A stretch of 64,000 nt of DNA from contig OZ241901.1 of NCBI GenBank assembly GCA_965202895.1, positions 5,084,001 to 5,148,000 of the forward strand, given 5' to 3'. The notes under the pieces are model-generated. The model was not told where the DNA came from. It searched no databases and was given only the letters and a program-made list of their open reading frames with translations. Within the stretch, counting starts at the first letter, position 1. Each line of letters starts with the position of its first letter. The stretch comes from JAJDXW01 sp965202895 (lineage in GTDB: Bacteria; Pseudomonadota; Gammaproteobacteria; HK1). Both the position numbers and the translations under genes were made by a program. Below are positions 1 through 10,300 of this stretch, in pieces.

Positions 1-153
1 CTCGAGACGACCGAACGAGCTCCATACGTCAAAGGGCCGGAGATGCCGGTGGATACCTCGAACCGCGACTGCTGGCAAATCGACACGGTGCGGGCTGACC
101 CGCTCCATTCGACCACCAGCTCGTTCTCCTGTTGCCGACGTTCCGTGATCCTG

Positions 154-183
154 TCGACACAGGACCGGAAATTCTGCCATAAT
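154..183 (+). promoter_or_regulatory. Probable sigma70-type promoter of the darTG pair
   Basis: TCGACA (154-159) and CATAAT (178-183) are separated by 18 bases. Each differs from the TTGACA/TATAAT consensus at one position. The predicted transcription start near 190 lies about 25 bases before the darT ATG. Bases 1-153 hold no gene I can support. Confidence 0.5.
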
Positions 184-215
184 GGGCATCGTACGACGCG
201 ATGTGGAGGCTGGTC

Positions 216-869
216 ATGATGACGCCGGCACACCCCAGGATTTTTCATGTCGTCCACAGCGACCGGCTGACGTCGATCATCAAAGATGGCGGCCTGTATT
301 GCGACGCAAGAATGATCGATCACCCGAGCGCCGGCACGACCATCGGAATGGATAACATCAAGGAGCGTCGGTTACGGTGGCGCGTGCCTTGTTGTCCGGA
401 TACCTGCGTAGGGGATTATGTTCCGTTCTACTTCTGCCCTCGCTCTCCGATGCTGTACTCCATTCATCGGAAGAATATTGACCCCGCTGGTGAATCGGAG
501 CTTGTCTACAGTGGAGGCCAGGAGCCCATCATCCACCTTGAAGCAGACTTGGGCGAGGTGGTGGATTGGGCCAATCGTACGGGTCGGCGATGGGCTTTTT
601 CCACGGGGAACGCTGCCGCCGCTGGAGTCCAGTTCCATGATGACCTCGATCGGCTTGACCAGATTGACTGGAATGCAGTGGTGGCGCGTTACTGGTCGGA
701 AGTCAGGAAAGAAAAACAGGCGGAGTTCCTCGTATACGGTTTCGTCTCATGGCACTTGATGTCGAGGATCGGCGTCATTTCCGATCGTATCCGAAAACGC
801 GTGCTTCAGATGATCGTAAATTCCGACCACGAACCCCGTGTCGTGGTCAAGCCGTACTGGTACTACTGA
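216..869 (+). CDS. darT: DarT-family DNA ADP-ribosyltransferase toxin
   Basis: Predicted 217-residue toxin of the DarT (DUF4433) family. Known members use NAD+ to attach ADP-ribose to thymidine in single-stranded DNA, which blocks replication. Visible family features are the N-terminal FHVVHSDRL segment, the ERRLRWRV stretch carrying the NAD-site arginine, the signature VPFYFCPRSPMLY near the middle, and KEKQAEFLVYG, which holds the presumed catalytic glutamate. The ATG at 216 is preferred over the in-frame ATG at 201 because GGAGG (205-209) sits six bases before it. Length is normal for the family. The gene is followed 12 bases later by a macrodomain antitoxin gene, the standard DarT-DarG arrangement. 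No missing key residue is apparent, so the toxin is probably active. Family is near certain; activity is inferred. Confidence 0.9.
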   Translation: MMTPAHPRIFHVVHSDRLTSIIKDGGLYCDARMIDHPSAGTTIGMDNIKERRLRWRVPCCPDTCVGDYVPFYFCPRSPMLYSIHRKNIDPAGESELVYSGGQEPIIHLEADLGEVVDWANRTGRRWAFSTGNAAAAGVQFHDDLDRLDQIDWNAVVARYWSEVRKEKQAEFLVYGFVSWHLMSRIGVISDRIRKRVLQMIVNSDHEPRVVVKPYWYY

Positions 870-881
870 TCCGGAGGCGCT

Positions 882-2252
882 GTGAACATCGACTATAGAA
901 CCGGCGACTTGTTCTCCGCCGATGCCGAGGCTCTGGTGAACACCGTAAATTGTGTGGGCGTCATGGGAAAAGGAATTGCCTTGCAGTTCAAAAAGAGATT
1001 TCCAGACAATTTCAAGGATTACTCGGAGGCCTGCAAACGCAAGGAGGTCCAGCCGGGGCATATGTTCGTGTTCGAAACCAGGAGACCCGACGGCAATCCC
1101 AAGTACATCATCAACTTCCCGACCAAGCGTCACTGGCGGGCCAGAAGCCGGCTAGACGACGTGAAAGCCGGTTTGGCCGACTTGGCTGACCAGATTCGGA
1201 GGTGGAAGATTCGCTCCATTGCAATGCCGGCGCTAGGCTGTGGTCATGGCGGGTTGGAGTGGGAGGAGGTACGTTCCCAGATCGAGAAGGAATTCGGGGA
1301 TCTGTCCGCCGACGTGCAGATCTCGGTTTTCACGCCGGAGGAGGCATCGGACACCACATCCATGACTCGCTCGATCGAAGCACTGGACATGACCCCGGGA
1401 CGCGCGGCGCTGGTGATATTGATGGAGCGCTATCTGTCTGGACAGCCAAAGGAACCGAGGGTGCTGCCGGAGGCGACGGTGCACGAGCTGGCGTACTTTC
1501 TGCAGGTTGCTGGCGAACCTTTGCAACTCGATTACTCCGATGGGAATGGAAGTCCTCGTGCGGAAAAATTCCACCGAGTCTTGCGCAGGATGGAAGGACA
1601 TTGGATTTCGGGACGTCCTGGCAACGGGAAAGAATCCGGCAGGCTGTTCGAATTGATGCCCGAAACGGTCCGGGATGCCAAAGGTTTTCTGGGAAACCGG
1701 CCTGAAACCCGGGGGCATGTCGACAGAGTGGGCGATTTGATGGACGGTTTCGAGACGCCCCTGGGCATAAAGCTCCTGGCGAGTGTTCATTGGACGGTTT
1801 GCCACGGGCGATCGGCGTCGGTTGACGACGTTAATCGCCGTCTGCGAGGGAGAGAATTCTATCGCAGACAGATCGAGCAGGCGTATCAGACTATCGAGAA
1901 ACTGGGTTGGCTCCACGATGAGGAAGGAACGAAACGAGTGATTGGCGAAGATCCGGGTTTTCCCGCTAAAGCGAGAGTGTCTGACGAGTTGCTTCCGGAG
2001 CAGAGAGACGATTGTCCAACCAGCGACGGTAGCGCCATCCACATCAACGTCAACACGGCTACCATCGGTGACTTGGAAAAACTGCCTGGCATAGGCAATA
2101 AACGGGCTCAAGCCATCGTGGCGCACCGGGACAGGCATGGTCCGTTTCGCAATGACAAAGACCTTGCCGAGGTACGAGGTATTGGCAAGGGTGTTTGCCA
2201 TAAGATCGTCCACTCGATTACCTTGGGGGAACATGGGCGCAGGCTCATCTGA
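882..2252 (+). CDS. darG: DarG macrodomain antitoxin with a C-terminal helix-hairpin-helix domain
   Basis: Predicted antitoxin of 456 residues starting at a GTG preceded by CCGGAGG. Residues about 1-160 form an ADP-ribosyl-glycohydrolase macrodomain: NCVGVMGKGIALQFK near the start, PTKRHW in the middle and MPALGCGHGGLEW toward its end. In the family this domain removes ADP-ribose from DNA. Residues about 170-360 are the DarG linker/C-terminal region that in other systems binds and neutralises the toxin. Residues about 388-450 are a ComEA-like double helix-hairpin-helix: VNTATIGDLEKLPGIGNKRA then DLAEVRGIGKGVCHKI. That DNA-binding extension is an unusual addition as far as I know, and makes the protein longer than the DarG proteins I recall. 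It is the second gene of the pair and probably co-transcribed with darT. No terminator is evident after it. Confidence 0.88.
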   Translation: MNIDYRTGDLFSADAEALVNTVNCVGVMGKGIALQFKKRFPDNFKDYSEACKRKEVQPGHMFVFETRRPDGNPKYIINFPTKRHWRARSRLDDVKAGLADLADQIRRWKIRSIAMPALGCGHGGLEWEEVRSQIEKEFGDLSADVQISVFTPEEASDTTSMTRSIEALDMTPGRAALVILMERYLSGQPKEPRVLPEATVHELAYFLQVAGEPLQLDYSDGNGSPRAEKFHRVLRRMEGHWISGRPGNGKESGRLFELMPETVRDAKGFLGNRPETRGHVDRVGDLMDGFETPLGIKLLASVHWTVCHGRSASVDDVNRRLRGREFYRRQIEQAYQTIEKLGWLHDEEGTKRVIGEDPGFPAKARVSDELLPEQRDDCPTSDGSAIHINVNTATIGDLEKLPGIGNKRAQAIVAHRDRHGPFRNDKDLAEVRGIGKGVCHKIVHSITLGEHGRRLI

Positions 2253-2605
2253 TCGGGTGCCCGCCATTCGTCTCATTCGGACAGCGATCGCGTTCGAGGC
2301 GGCCCGGCCGGACGAACGGCCTCATCCGACAGACGACCGGCAGCCTTCGCGCCACCGCTCGTCGTCACCGAAGCGCAGGCCGGCGGATTCCAAGCGAAGC
2401 CCGGCGCCGTCGTCGACGCAGATCTGGACGAGCACGAGCCGCCCGATCTTGCGAAGCGCCCACCCTCGGCATTGTCTGAAAAGTGGGCGTGAACCGGGCT
2501 TGGTGGACGAGGCCCCTCGCGGGTCGGCTGAGCGGCGCCCGAAGTGCTCCCCGAGGCGTTCCGTGGTGTATTCTTGCCGCAGCTTCCCATCCCCGGGTAG
2601 ACCTC
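2253..2605. other. Intergenic, no gene seen
   Basis: GC-rich sequence between darG and the aldolase gene. Open frames here on both strands lack recognisable domains and a ribosome site. Nothing else is visible. Confidence 0.5.
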
Positions 2606-3394
2606 ATGAGCGCCGCCGTATCCGACCTCCGGCCCGCCGCCCCCGCGACCGGCTCCGACCTCGAACCGCTCCGCATCGATCTCGCGGCCTCGCTCCGCTG
2701 GGCGCACCGCCTCGGGCTGAGCGAGGGGGTGGACAACCACTTCTCGGTGGCCGTTCCCGACGAGGACGGGGTGATCCGCGGCAGACGTTTCCTCATCAAC
2801 CCCTACGGCTGGCACTGGTCCGAGGTCACCGCCTCCTCGCTCGTGCTCTGCGACGAGGACGGCAACGTGCTCGAAGGCGGCAACGAGGTGGAGACCTCCG
2901 CGTTCTGCATCCACAGCCGCATCCACGTGAACGCCCCGAGCGCGGTGGTGGTGCTGCACACCCACATGCCCTACACCACGTCGCTCACCCTCCTCGAGGA
3001 CCCGGAGCTCAGGATGTGCGAGCAGAACGCGCTCATGTTCGACGGCCGGATCGCGTACGACGACGAGTACGACGGGCTCGCCCACGCGACCGGGGAGGGC
3101 GACCGTCTCGCCCGCAAGCTCGGCAACCGGAGCGTGCTGATGATGGCGAGCCACGGGGTGGTGGTGACCGGCCCCGACGTCGCCTCCGCGTTCACCGACC
3201 TCTACTATCTGGAGCGGGCCGCGACGTTCCAGGTGCTCGCGCGTTCCACCGGCGGCGCGCTCCGCACCATCCCGGAGTCCGTGCGCCGGAAGGCCCGCGA
3301 GCAGTTCGTGGTGGACCGGCCCTTGCTCGCGGAGCGGCACTTCACCGCCCTTCGCCGCATCCTCGATCACGAGGAACCCGGGTACCGGCACTAG
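2606..3394 (+). CDS. Class II aldolase/adducin family protein
   Basis: Predicted cytosolic protein of 262 residues. Class II aldolases are Zn2+-dependent enzymes that cleave or epimerise sugar phosphates or act on related hydroxy acids. Visible family marks are LGLSEGVDNHFSVAVP near residue 35, the metal-binding HTHMPYTTSL segment in the middle and the later MASHGVVVTG, which supplies the third histidine. The closest general type is the adducin-like branch found beside catabolic genes, so the substrate cannot be named. The ATG at 2606 gives the normal family length; an upstream in-frame ATG at 2483 would add a non-conserved extension. The next gene in the same direction is a PLP aminotransferase and the one after is a DMT transporter, which suggests a small catabolic set, though the gaps of about 390 and 710 bases argue against one tight operon. 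Confidence 0.85.
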   Translation: MSAAVSDLRPAAPATGSDLEPLRIDLAASLRWAHRLGLSEGVDNHFSVAVPDEDGVIRGRRFLINPYGWHWSEVTASSLVLCDEDGNVLEGGNEVETSAFCIHSRIHVNAPSAVVVLHTHMPYTTSLTLLEDPELRMCEQNALMFDGRIAYDDEYDGLAHATGEGDRLARKLGNRSVLMMASHGVVVTGPDVASAFTDLYYLERAATFQVLARSTGGALRTIPESVRRKAREQFVVDRPLLAERHFTALRRILDHEEPGYRH

Positions 3395-3786
3395 AGGATC
3401 ACCGCCACTAGAGGATCGAGGAAGCACCATCCCTGTCGTCGAGCCGAGCGCAGGCCCGTGGGTTTCCTGGGGGGAGCGTGGGCGCCCCGCCCCCGGCAGA
3501 GCGCCGGCCCGTAATCGGCGCCTCGCGGGCGGGACCCGAGCCCCCCGAGCAAGACCCGCCCCGTGGCGCTCGCTCCGCTCGCGCCCGGACGCTTTGCCCG
3601 GCGCCGGGGTCGGAACCGGGCGCCGGACACCGGGACGACCGGCCGTGTTCCCGAGGATGAATCGCCGGCCGGCCCGCATCCGTCGGCCTCGACCACCGAA
3701 CCGGCGGGTCGGCGGCCCGGACCGCCGCCGGCCCCCGCTCCCCGGCCGGAGCCGGCCGGCCCGAACCCGATCACGGAGACCCACTC
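3395..3786. other. Intergenic, no gene seen
   Basis: Very GC-rich low-complexity sequence. A long overlapping frame read through it is a codon-bias artefact. I see no RNA gene or clear promoter. Confidence 0.5.
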
Positions 3787-5157
3787 ATGGAAGCTCTCAG
3801 CAATTCCCGCATCGAGGCCGCCTACCGCGAACGCACCCGCCGCTCCGCCGAGCTAGCGAGGGAGGCGCGGGACCTCTTCCCGAGCGGGATCACCCACGAC
3901 AGCCGCAGGATCGACCCCTACACGATCTACGTCGACCGGGCGGAGGGGCCGCGCAAGTGGGATGTGGACGGCAACGAGTACATCGACTACTTCGGCGGGC
4001 ACGGCGCCCTGCTGCTCGGCCACCACCGGCCCGAGATCGACCGCGCCGTCGCCGAGGCACTCGCCCGCGGAACCCATTTCGGGTCGAGCCACGAGGGCGA
4101 GGTGCGCTGGGCGCAGGCGGTCAAGGCGCTCGTGCCGTCCGCGGAGCGGGTCCGGTTCACGTCGTCCGGGACCGAAGCCACCCATCTCGCCCTCCGCATC
4201 GCGCGCGCGGCCACCGGGCGGCGCAAGGTGGTGCGCTTCCGGACCCACTTCCACGGCTGGCACGACCACATGGCGCCGGGATACACCTCGCACTTCGACG
4301 GAACGGCCACCCCGGGGGTCCTCGACGAGGTGGCGGGCAGCGTGGTCCTGCTCGATCCCGGCGACGAGGCCGCGATGCGCGAGGCCCTCGCGGGCGACCC
4401 GGACATCGCGGCCGCCATCCTGGAGCCGACCGGCGCGTCGTTCGGGCTCATCCCCCTCCGGCCGGCTTTCCTCGAAGCGCTGCGCGCGGCGACCGAGGAG
4501 AGCGGGGCGCTCCTCATCTTCGACGAGGTGGTGACGGGCTTCCGGGTGTCGCCGGGCGGCGCGCAGGGCGAGTTCGGGATCGCCCCCGATCTCACCACCT
4601 TCGCCAAGATCCTGGCTGGCGGCCTGCCGGGCGGGGCGCTCGCGGGGCGGAAGGACCTGCTCGACCACCTCGACTTCGAGGCCGCCGAGGCCGACGGGCG
4701 CGAGAAGATCAACCATCAGGGGACTTACAACGCGAACCCGGTGTCGGCCGCGGCGGGCATCGAGATGCTCCGGATCGTCGGGTCGAGCGACGCCTGCGCC
4801 CACGCCAACGACTTCGGCGAACGGCTACGCGCCGCGCTCAACGAAGTCCTGATCGAGGAGGACGTGCCCTGGGCCGCCTACGGCACGTTCTCCGGCTTCC
4901 ACCTGTTCCTGAACCCGGAGGGCAGGACGCTCCGCCCCGACCGCTTCGACCCCCTTGCGATCGACTACCGGGAGCTCAAGGCGAACCCGCCCGGGCTCGC
5001 CGACCGGCTGCGCCTCGCGATGCTGTCGAACGGGGTGGACGTGAACGGCTGGCCGGGCGGGGTCATCTCCGCCGCGCACGGGGATACGGAGCTCGCGGAG
5101 ACGGCGGAGGCGCTCCGGGAGTCGCTCCGGATGATGAAGGCGGAGGACGCGATCTAG
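3787..5157 (+). CDS. Class III PLP-dependent aminotransferase (glutamate-1-semialdehyde aminomutase-like)
   Basis: Predicted 456-residue cytosolic enzyme with the fold-type I PLP fold. Features in order: PSGITHDSRR near residue 32 and GNEYIDYFGGHGALLLGHH near 62 (typical of the HemL-like subgroup), RFTSSGTEATHLALRIAR near 125 (cofactor phosphate site), HFHGWHDHM near 157, FDEVVTGFR near 245 (aspartate contacting the PLP ring nitrogen), then TTFAKILAGGLPGGA near 270 with the Schiff-base lysine. Length fits this branch. It could be a true aminomutase, but hem genes are absent nearby and the class II aldolase upstream suggests a catabolic transaminase, so hemL is not assigned. Start chosen at the ATG that begins the conserved N-terminal helix. 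Confidence 0.85.
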   Translation: MEALSNSRIEAAYRERTRRSAELAREARDLFPSGITHDSRRIDPYTIYVDRAEGPRKWDVDGNEYIDYFGGHGALLLGHHRPEIDRAVAEALARGTHFGSSHEGEVRWAQAVKALVPSAERVRFTSSGTEATHLALRIARAATGRRKVVRFRTHFHGWHDHMAPGYTSHFDGTATPGVLDEVAGSVVLLDPGDEAAMREALAGDPDIAAAILEPTGASFGLIPLRPAFLEALRAATEESGALLIFDEVVTGFRVSPGGAQGEFGIAPDLTTFAKILAGGLPGGALAGRKDLLDHLDFEAAEADGREKINHQGTYNANPVSAAAGIEMLRIVGSSDACAHANDFGERLRAALNEVLIEEDVPWAAYGTFSGFHLFLNPEGRTLRPDRFDPLAIDYRELKANPPGLADRLRLAMLSNGVDVNGWPGGVISAAHGDTELAETAEALRESLRMMKAEDAI

Positions 5158-5871
5158 CGGGCCGCCTCACCCACCGGTCCGCACATGGGCGCCCCGGGCG
5201 GGGGCCGCGAGCGGGGGCCGGATGTCCATGCCCGCATCCCGCATGGTCCTCACCCCGTACCCTCGGCCGTCGGGAAGGACGCCGCGTGGAGCATGGGATC
5301 GCGACGGGGTCGGTCGGGAGCCGCCGGAACCCGCGCCGGAGCCCGGCCCGGACGACGCCCGGGGAGGGAGGGGCCGAGGCGAGCGTTTCGCGAATCATCC
5401 GGGAATCCAGGGTCGGTACGGCGGGCCGTAGCTCTGCTTCGCCCGGACCCGAGCACCAGTCCCCCCGCGCCGGGGCTTGTATCTCAGCGCAGCTTCTCCA
5501 TGCGCGCCTCGTGATAGGATAGCTTGGCCGCCGGGGACGCTGGGTAGGCTGTCCCAGTAGATGGCATCGGGGTTCGCCTCCATGTGTACTTTCCCGGGGG
5601 TGGCGTCCCGGCCCGGCGGCATCTCGACCCTCCACCGACCCGGCGATCACCCGCCATCCCGGGTCCCGAAGATTCAACCGGCGGACGTAGCCCATCGCCC
5701 GCGCCGGCTCCAATCCGGGCGCGTGATGCGCCACCGGTCCGGTCGGTAGCCAAGCGGACCCGGCCGCGAAGGGGCACGGCCCACCCACCCGGAACGAACC
5801 ACCCGGAGTGATCCGCCCGGGCAGACCCACCTGCCCCCGGTACGGAACGCCCGGCTGCCCGGACCCCACCC
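5158..5871. other. Intergenic, no gene seen
   Basis: About 710 bases of GC-rich DNA. A 268-codon minus-strand frame spans it but is Pro/Arg/Gly-rich with no domain, ribosome site or credible codon pattern, so it is not called. No RNA gene recognised. Confidence 0.45.
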
Positions 5872-6753
5872 ATGCACGCCTTCACGACCCGTTACCACCG
5901 GAACCTCCGCGGCATCGCGTGGCTGATGCTGTCGCTCCCGTGCTTCCAGTCGATGAACGTGATGCTGCGCAACGTGGCGATGGACCTGCCGGCCGTCGAG
6001 GCGATGTTCTTCCGCAACCTGTTCGGGTTCATCATCCTGCTGCCGCTCTTTCTCCGGAAGCCGGAGGCGCTCCGCACCCGGCAGCTCGGCATGAACGCCC
6101 TGCGGGGCCTCACCCACCTCGGGGGGATGGTCGCCTGGGTGTACGCCCTCACCCTGATCCCGCTCGCGACGGCCGCCGCCCTCCTCTTCGTGACCCCCGT
6201 CTTCGTCGCCATCGGCGCGGTGCTGTTCTTCGGCGAACGCCCTGGCATTCCGAGGTGGACAGCGATTGGGCTCGGGATCGTGGGCGTGCTCATCGTGATG
6301 CGGCCCGGCGTGGAAGCGGTCTCGCTCGGGGCCCTCATCGTGCTCGGCGCCACCGTGCTGCAGGGCGCGGCCAAGATGATGGTCAAGCCGATCGCGCGCA
6401 CCGACTCCACCCTGTCCATCGTGTTCCACCTCAACGTGCAGATGGCGCTCTTCGGCCTCGTGCCGACGATCGTCTTCTGGCGCACCCCGACCCTCGCGCA
6501 CCTCGGCTGGTTCGTGGTGATGGCCGCGGTCGGCGCGGTCGCCCACTACTCGCTGACCCGCGCCATCGAGCACGCCGACTTCACCGCCCTCCAGCCCTTC
6601 GAGTTCGTGCAGCTCGGGTGGGCGGCCCTGCTCGGGTTCGTGTTCTTCGCCGAGGTCCCCGCCAACCACGTGCTGCTGGGCGGAGCGGTCGTCGTCGCCG
6701 CGACGAGCTGGATGGTGCACCACGAGGCGCGCCGCGGCCGGCTCTCTCCCTGA
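5872..6753 (+). CDS. EamA/DMT-family transporter
   Basis: Predicted inner-membrane protein of 293 residues with about ten hydrophobic helices arranged as two EamA repeats. First repeat: AWLMLSLPCFQSMNVMLRN, then FFRNLFGFIILLPLF, then ALTLIPLATAAALLFVTPVF, a typical DMT helix-3/4 signature. Second repeat begins near GALIVLGATVLQGAAKMM and ends with GWAALLGFVFFAEVPANH. DMT proteins export or import small metabolites such as amino acids and nucleotide precursors; the substrate cannot be told from sequence. It lies downstream of the aldolase and aminotransferase genes in the same direction, so it may move a related compound (inference). Length is standard for the family. Confidence 0.88.
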   Translation: MHAFTTRYHRNLRGIAWLMLSLPCFQSMNVMLRNVAMDLPAVEAMFFRNLFGFIILLPLFLRKPEALRTRQLGMNALRGLTHLGGMVAWVYALTLIPLATAAALLFVTPVFVAIGAVLFFGERPGIPRWTAIGLGIVGVLIVMRPGVEAVSLGALIVLGATVLQGAAKMMVKPIARTDSTLSIVFHLNVQMALFGLVPTIVFWRTPTLAHLGWFVVMAAVGAVAHYSLTRAIEHADFTALQPFEFVQLGWAALLGFVFFAEVPANHVLLGGAVVVAATSWMVHHEARRGRLSP

Positions 6754-6805
6754 ACGGGTACACTCGCGCTTGGGCCTGCGTCTTCCCCTTCACCCCCGGA
6801 GGTAG

Positions 6806-7318
6806 ATGCGCGGGCGCCAGCGCGGGCGGTGGGCGGACGAGGACAACCGATTCTTCGACAACCCGATCCTCGACTCTCCGTACGAGCGCCCGGCCTGGCA
6901 TTGGGAGCTCGGCCCGGACGGGCAGCCGACGCAGAACGTCGTCGAGCGCCGCCGCCGGGCCGAGTTCATCTCCCCCATCCCCAAGCCGAAGAAACGCGGC
7001 GGGGGAAGGGAGATGCGGCGGGGCAGGAATCCCAGAAACCCTGGTCTACGACGAAGGCAAGGGGCTCTCCACCCGCGAGCAGCAGTACGAAAGGCACGCC
7101 GAGATCATCAACGGCGTCCGCCGCGAGGTCGATGCGTGGCGGCAGCTACCGGCCCCGCACCAGTGGCGGGTGACCCCGGAGACCGCACGCCTGCTCCGGC
7201 ACCGGCGGGATCACCGATTCACCGGCGTCCGGCCCTTCCTCTGCCAGGTCGAAGCGATCGAGACGGTGATCTGGCTGACCGAGGTCAGCCCCGCGGGCGG
7301 GCCGCCGGGCCGGCCGAC
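6806..7318 (+). pseudogene. 5' fragment of a type III restriction-type DEAD/DEAH helicase gene, frameshifted and cut off at the CRISPR array
   Basis: Starts properly: CGGAGGTAG directly precedes the ATG. The first 70 or so codons read DNRFFDNPILDSPYERPA, then FISPIPKPKKR, the N-terminus of large SNF2/type III-restriction-like endonuclease-helicase proteins of roughly 1000 residues. After about 7015 the reading frame must shift by one: the other frame continues ETLVYDEGKGLSTREQQYE, INGVRREVDAWR, TPETARLLRHRRDH, RPFLCQVEAIETVIWLTEV, the normal continuation up to the first helicase region. Homology stops at about 7310 and the first CRISPR repeat begins at 7319. All helicase motifs and the nuclease are missing, so the gene is dead. 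The array or a deletion next to it replaced the rest. Family recognition is from memory, not from a search. Confidence 0.7.
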
Positions 7319-10300
7319 GCTTCAATGAGGCCCCGGCGATTTCGCCGGGGAATCGCTCCAGATCGAGGGCGCGGCACACCGCATATTGCCCGCTTCAATG
7401 AGGCCCCGGCGATTTCGCCGGGGAATTCTCGGCAAGATTTTCAAAGGCATCAAGAAGGTAGCCAAGCTTCAATGAGGCCCCGGCGATTTCGCCGGGGAAT
7501 TCGTACGTCGCCACCGTCATCGCGACCGTCGTGGACCCGTGGCTTCAATGAGGCCCCGGCGATTTCGCCGGGGAATTCGCGCCGGGTCCGAGCCGATTCG
7601 TCTCGGCGACGTTCGGCTTCAATGAGGCCCCGGCGATTTCGCCGGGGAATTCCTCGGCGGCTCGTCCGGAGGCCCCGCCCCGACGTTCGGGCTTCAATGA
7701 GGCCCCGGCGATTTCGCCGGGGAATTCACCGAGGGAGGCCTGCTGCACCGCCAACACCCGGTCGCTTCAATGAGGCCCCGGCGATTTCGCCGGGGAATTC
7801 GCTCCGAATCCCCCTCCACCCGCCGTCTTGTGTTAACGCTTCAATGAGGCCCCGGCGATTTCGCCGGGGAATTCGGCCCAGGTGGATCCCATGCGAGACG
7901 ACGACCACTTGCGGCTTCAATGAGGCCCCGGCGATTTCGCCGGGGAATTCCACCCCCGCGCCGTCTCGAGCGGCATGGATGCCGCGCGCTTCAATGAGGC
8001 CCCGGCGATTTCGCCGGGGAATTCGCCTGTCCGCCTCGGCAGTCCGGACGCCGAGTCGCTGCGCGCTTCAATGAGGCCCCGGCGATTTCGCCGGGGAATT
8101 CGGGCCTCGCTCCCCTCGCTCTCGCTCTCCTCGATGGCGCTTCAATGAGGCCCCGGCGATTTCGCCGGGGAATTCCTTCGGGGGCTTCGCCGCCTAATCC
8201 GCCCCAACCTGTCGCTTCAATGAGGCCCCGGCGATTTCGCCGGGGAATTCGGTCCATCCTCACCACGTCCAAGCTCTGGTCCGGTCGTGCTTCAATGAGG
8301 CCCCGGCGATTTCGCCGGGGAATTCCCGCGGAGCTCGCGGAGACCGTGGGCGCCCTCAGCGCGCTTCAATGAGGCCCCGGCGATTTCGCCGGGGAATTCG
8401 CCTGTCTTGCTCAGCAGTCTGAACGCCGAGTCGCTGCGCGCTTCAATGAGGCCCCGGCGATTTCGCCGGGGAATTCGAGCGGAGCGGAGGACCATCGACC
8501 GGCGAGGACCGCAGAGCTTCAATGAGGCCCCGGCGATTTCGCCGGGGAATTCCATCCTTCGTCATACGGAGGTAGCCCATGCTCGACGTGCTTCAATGAG
8601 GCCCCGGCGATTTCGCCGGGGAATTCGGACTCGGCACTCGCACGCTCGTTCGGGCCGGAGCCGCTTCAATGAGGCCCCGGCGATTTCGCCGGGGAATTCG
8701 CTCGCGGAACGCGGGGATGGCCTCGGGGGTGTCGAGCTTCAATGAGGCCCCGGCGATTTCGCCGGGGAATTCCGTCCAGCACCAAGTGCTGGACGAGCTC
8801 ATGGGGCAGCTTCAATGAGGCCCCGGCGATTTCGCCGGGGAATTCGAGGGACGAGCGACGCCGCCCGCCTCGTGAGCGAGGGGCTTCAATGAGGCCCCGG
8901 CGATTTCGCCGGGGAATTCGCGACCAACAGCACGACCCTCGCCGGCGCCGCGCAGTGCTTCAATGAGGCCCCGGCGATTTCGCCGGGGAATTCCCCTCCC
9001 CGAGGCCGCGATCCGGTGGCTCGCGGCGCTTCAATGAGGCCCCGGCGATTTCGCCGGGGAATTCTGTATCTCGAGCGCCCAACCCGGACCCTGGGGATGT
9101 CGCTTCAATGAGGCCCCGGCGATTTCGCCGGGGAATTCCCACGAGATCCCCCCCGACGCGTGGCGGCAGGGGTTCGCTTCAATGAGGCCCCGGCGATTTC
9201 GCCGGGGAATTCAACGGACCACGTGGTCCGTTTTGGCGACGGAGAAGGGCTTCAATGAGGCCCCGGCGATTTCGCCGGGGAATTCTCGGTCGCCTCCGGC
9301 CCGTAGCGCCCGACCCGGACCGGCTTCAATGAGGCCCCGGCGATTTCGCCGGGGAATTCGGCTCGGCGGCTATCCCCTCGCCATGACGCCCTACATGCTT
9401 CAATGAGGCCCCGGCGATTTCGCCGGGGAATTCTGGGCCAGGACCTGCGGGGGAGCGCGATCCAGCTCGCGCTTCAATGAGGCCCCGGCGATTTCGCCGG
9501 GGAATTCGTGGAGGACGGCGCGCCGTAGGTGGTGCCGATCGCGGCGCTTCAATGAGGCCCCGGCGATTTCGCCGGGGAATTCCACCGCGCGCACCGCGCG
9601 CGGTAGACGAGGGGGCGGTCGCTTCAATGAGGCCCCGGCGATTTCGCCGGGGAATTCGCTTCCCCCCGCCCGGACCGGACCGCCCGGGCGGGAACCTCGC
9701 TTCAATGAGGCCCCGGCGATTTCGCCGGGGAATTCAGCCTCAGCCTCAGCCTCAGCATCAGCCGTAACGAGTGCGCTTCAATGAGGCCCCGGCGATTTCG
9801 CCGGGGAATTCGCGGCGTGCGTCTTGCCAGCCCCAGCCGCCCCGTAGACGCTTCAATGAGGCCCCGGCGATTTCGCCGGGGAATTCCGTGACCGGGGGGC
9901 GCGTCTGGTCGCTCCTCCCCTACGCTTCAATGAGGCCCCGGCGATTTCGCCGGGGAATTCGTCCGCCCAGACCGCTCGGAGCCGGGAGACGAGCTCGTGC
10001 TTCAATGAGGCCCCGGCGATTTCGCCGGGGAATTCCCGTGGTCGGGGTCGGGGTCGCGGCCGGCGCGTCCGCCGCGCTTCAATGAGGCCCCGGCGATTTC
10101 GCCGGGGAATTCCCCCCGTCCGGACCGGACCGCCCGGGCGGGAACCTCGCTTCAATGAGGCCCCGGCGATTTCGCCGGGGAATTTCGGCTGGCAGGCGGC
10201 GCTTCGTCGGGGCGAGCTCGCGCTTCAATGAGGCCCCGGCGATTTCGCCGGGGAATTCCTTCCCGCCCGGACCTCGCGCCCGGGCGGGAAGCTCGCTTCA

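Noticed and set aside
3594..5522. 642-codon frame overlapping the aminotransferase gene
   Set aside because: Arg/Pro/Gly-rich shadow of the real gene in another frame, caused by high GC.
5063..5869. 268-codon minus-strand frame between the aminotransferase and EamA genes
   Set aside because: No ribosome site, no domain, biased composition.
9212..9248. Spacer with a perfect 20-base palindrome (AACGGACCAC and its complement)
   Set aside because: A single spacer containing an operator-like palindrome is expected when protospacers are drawn from regulatory DNA; no second copy was seen.
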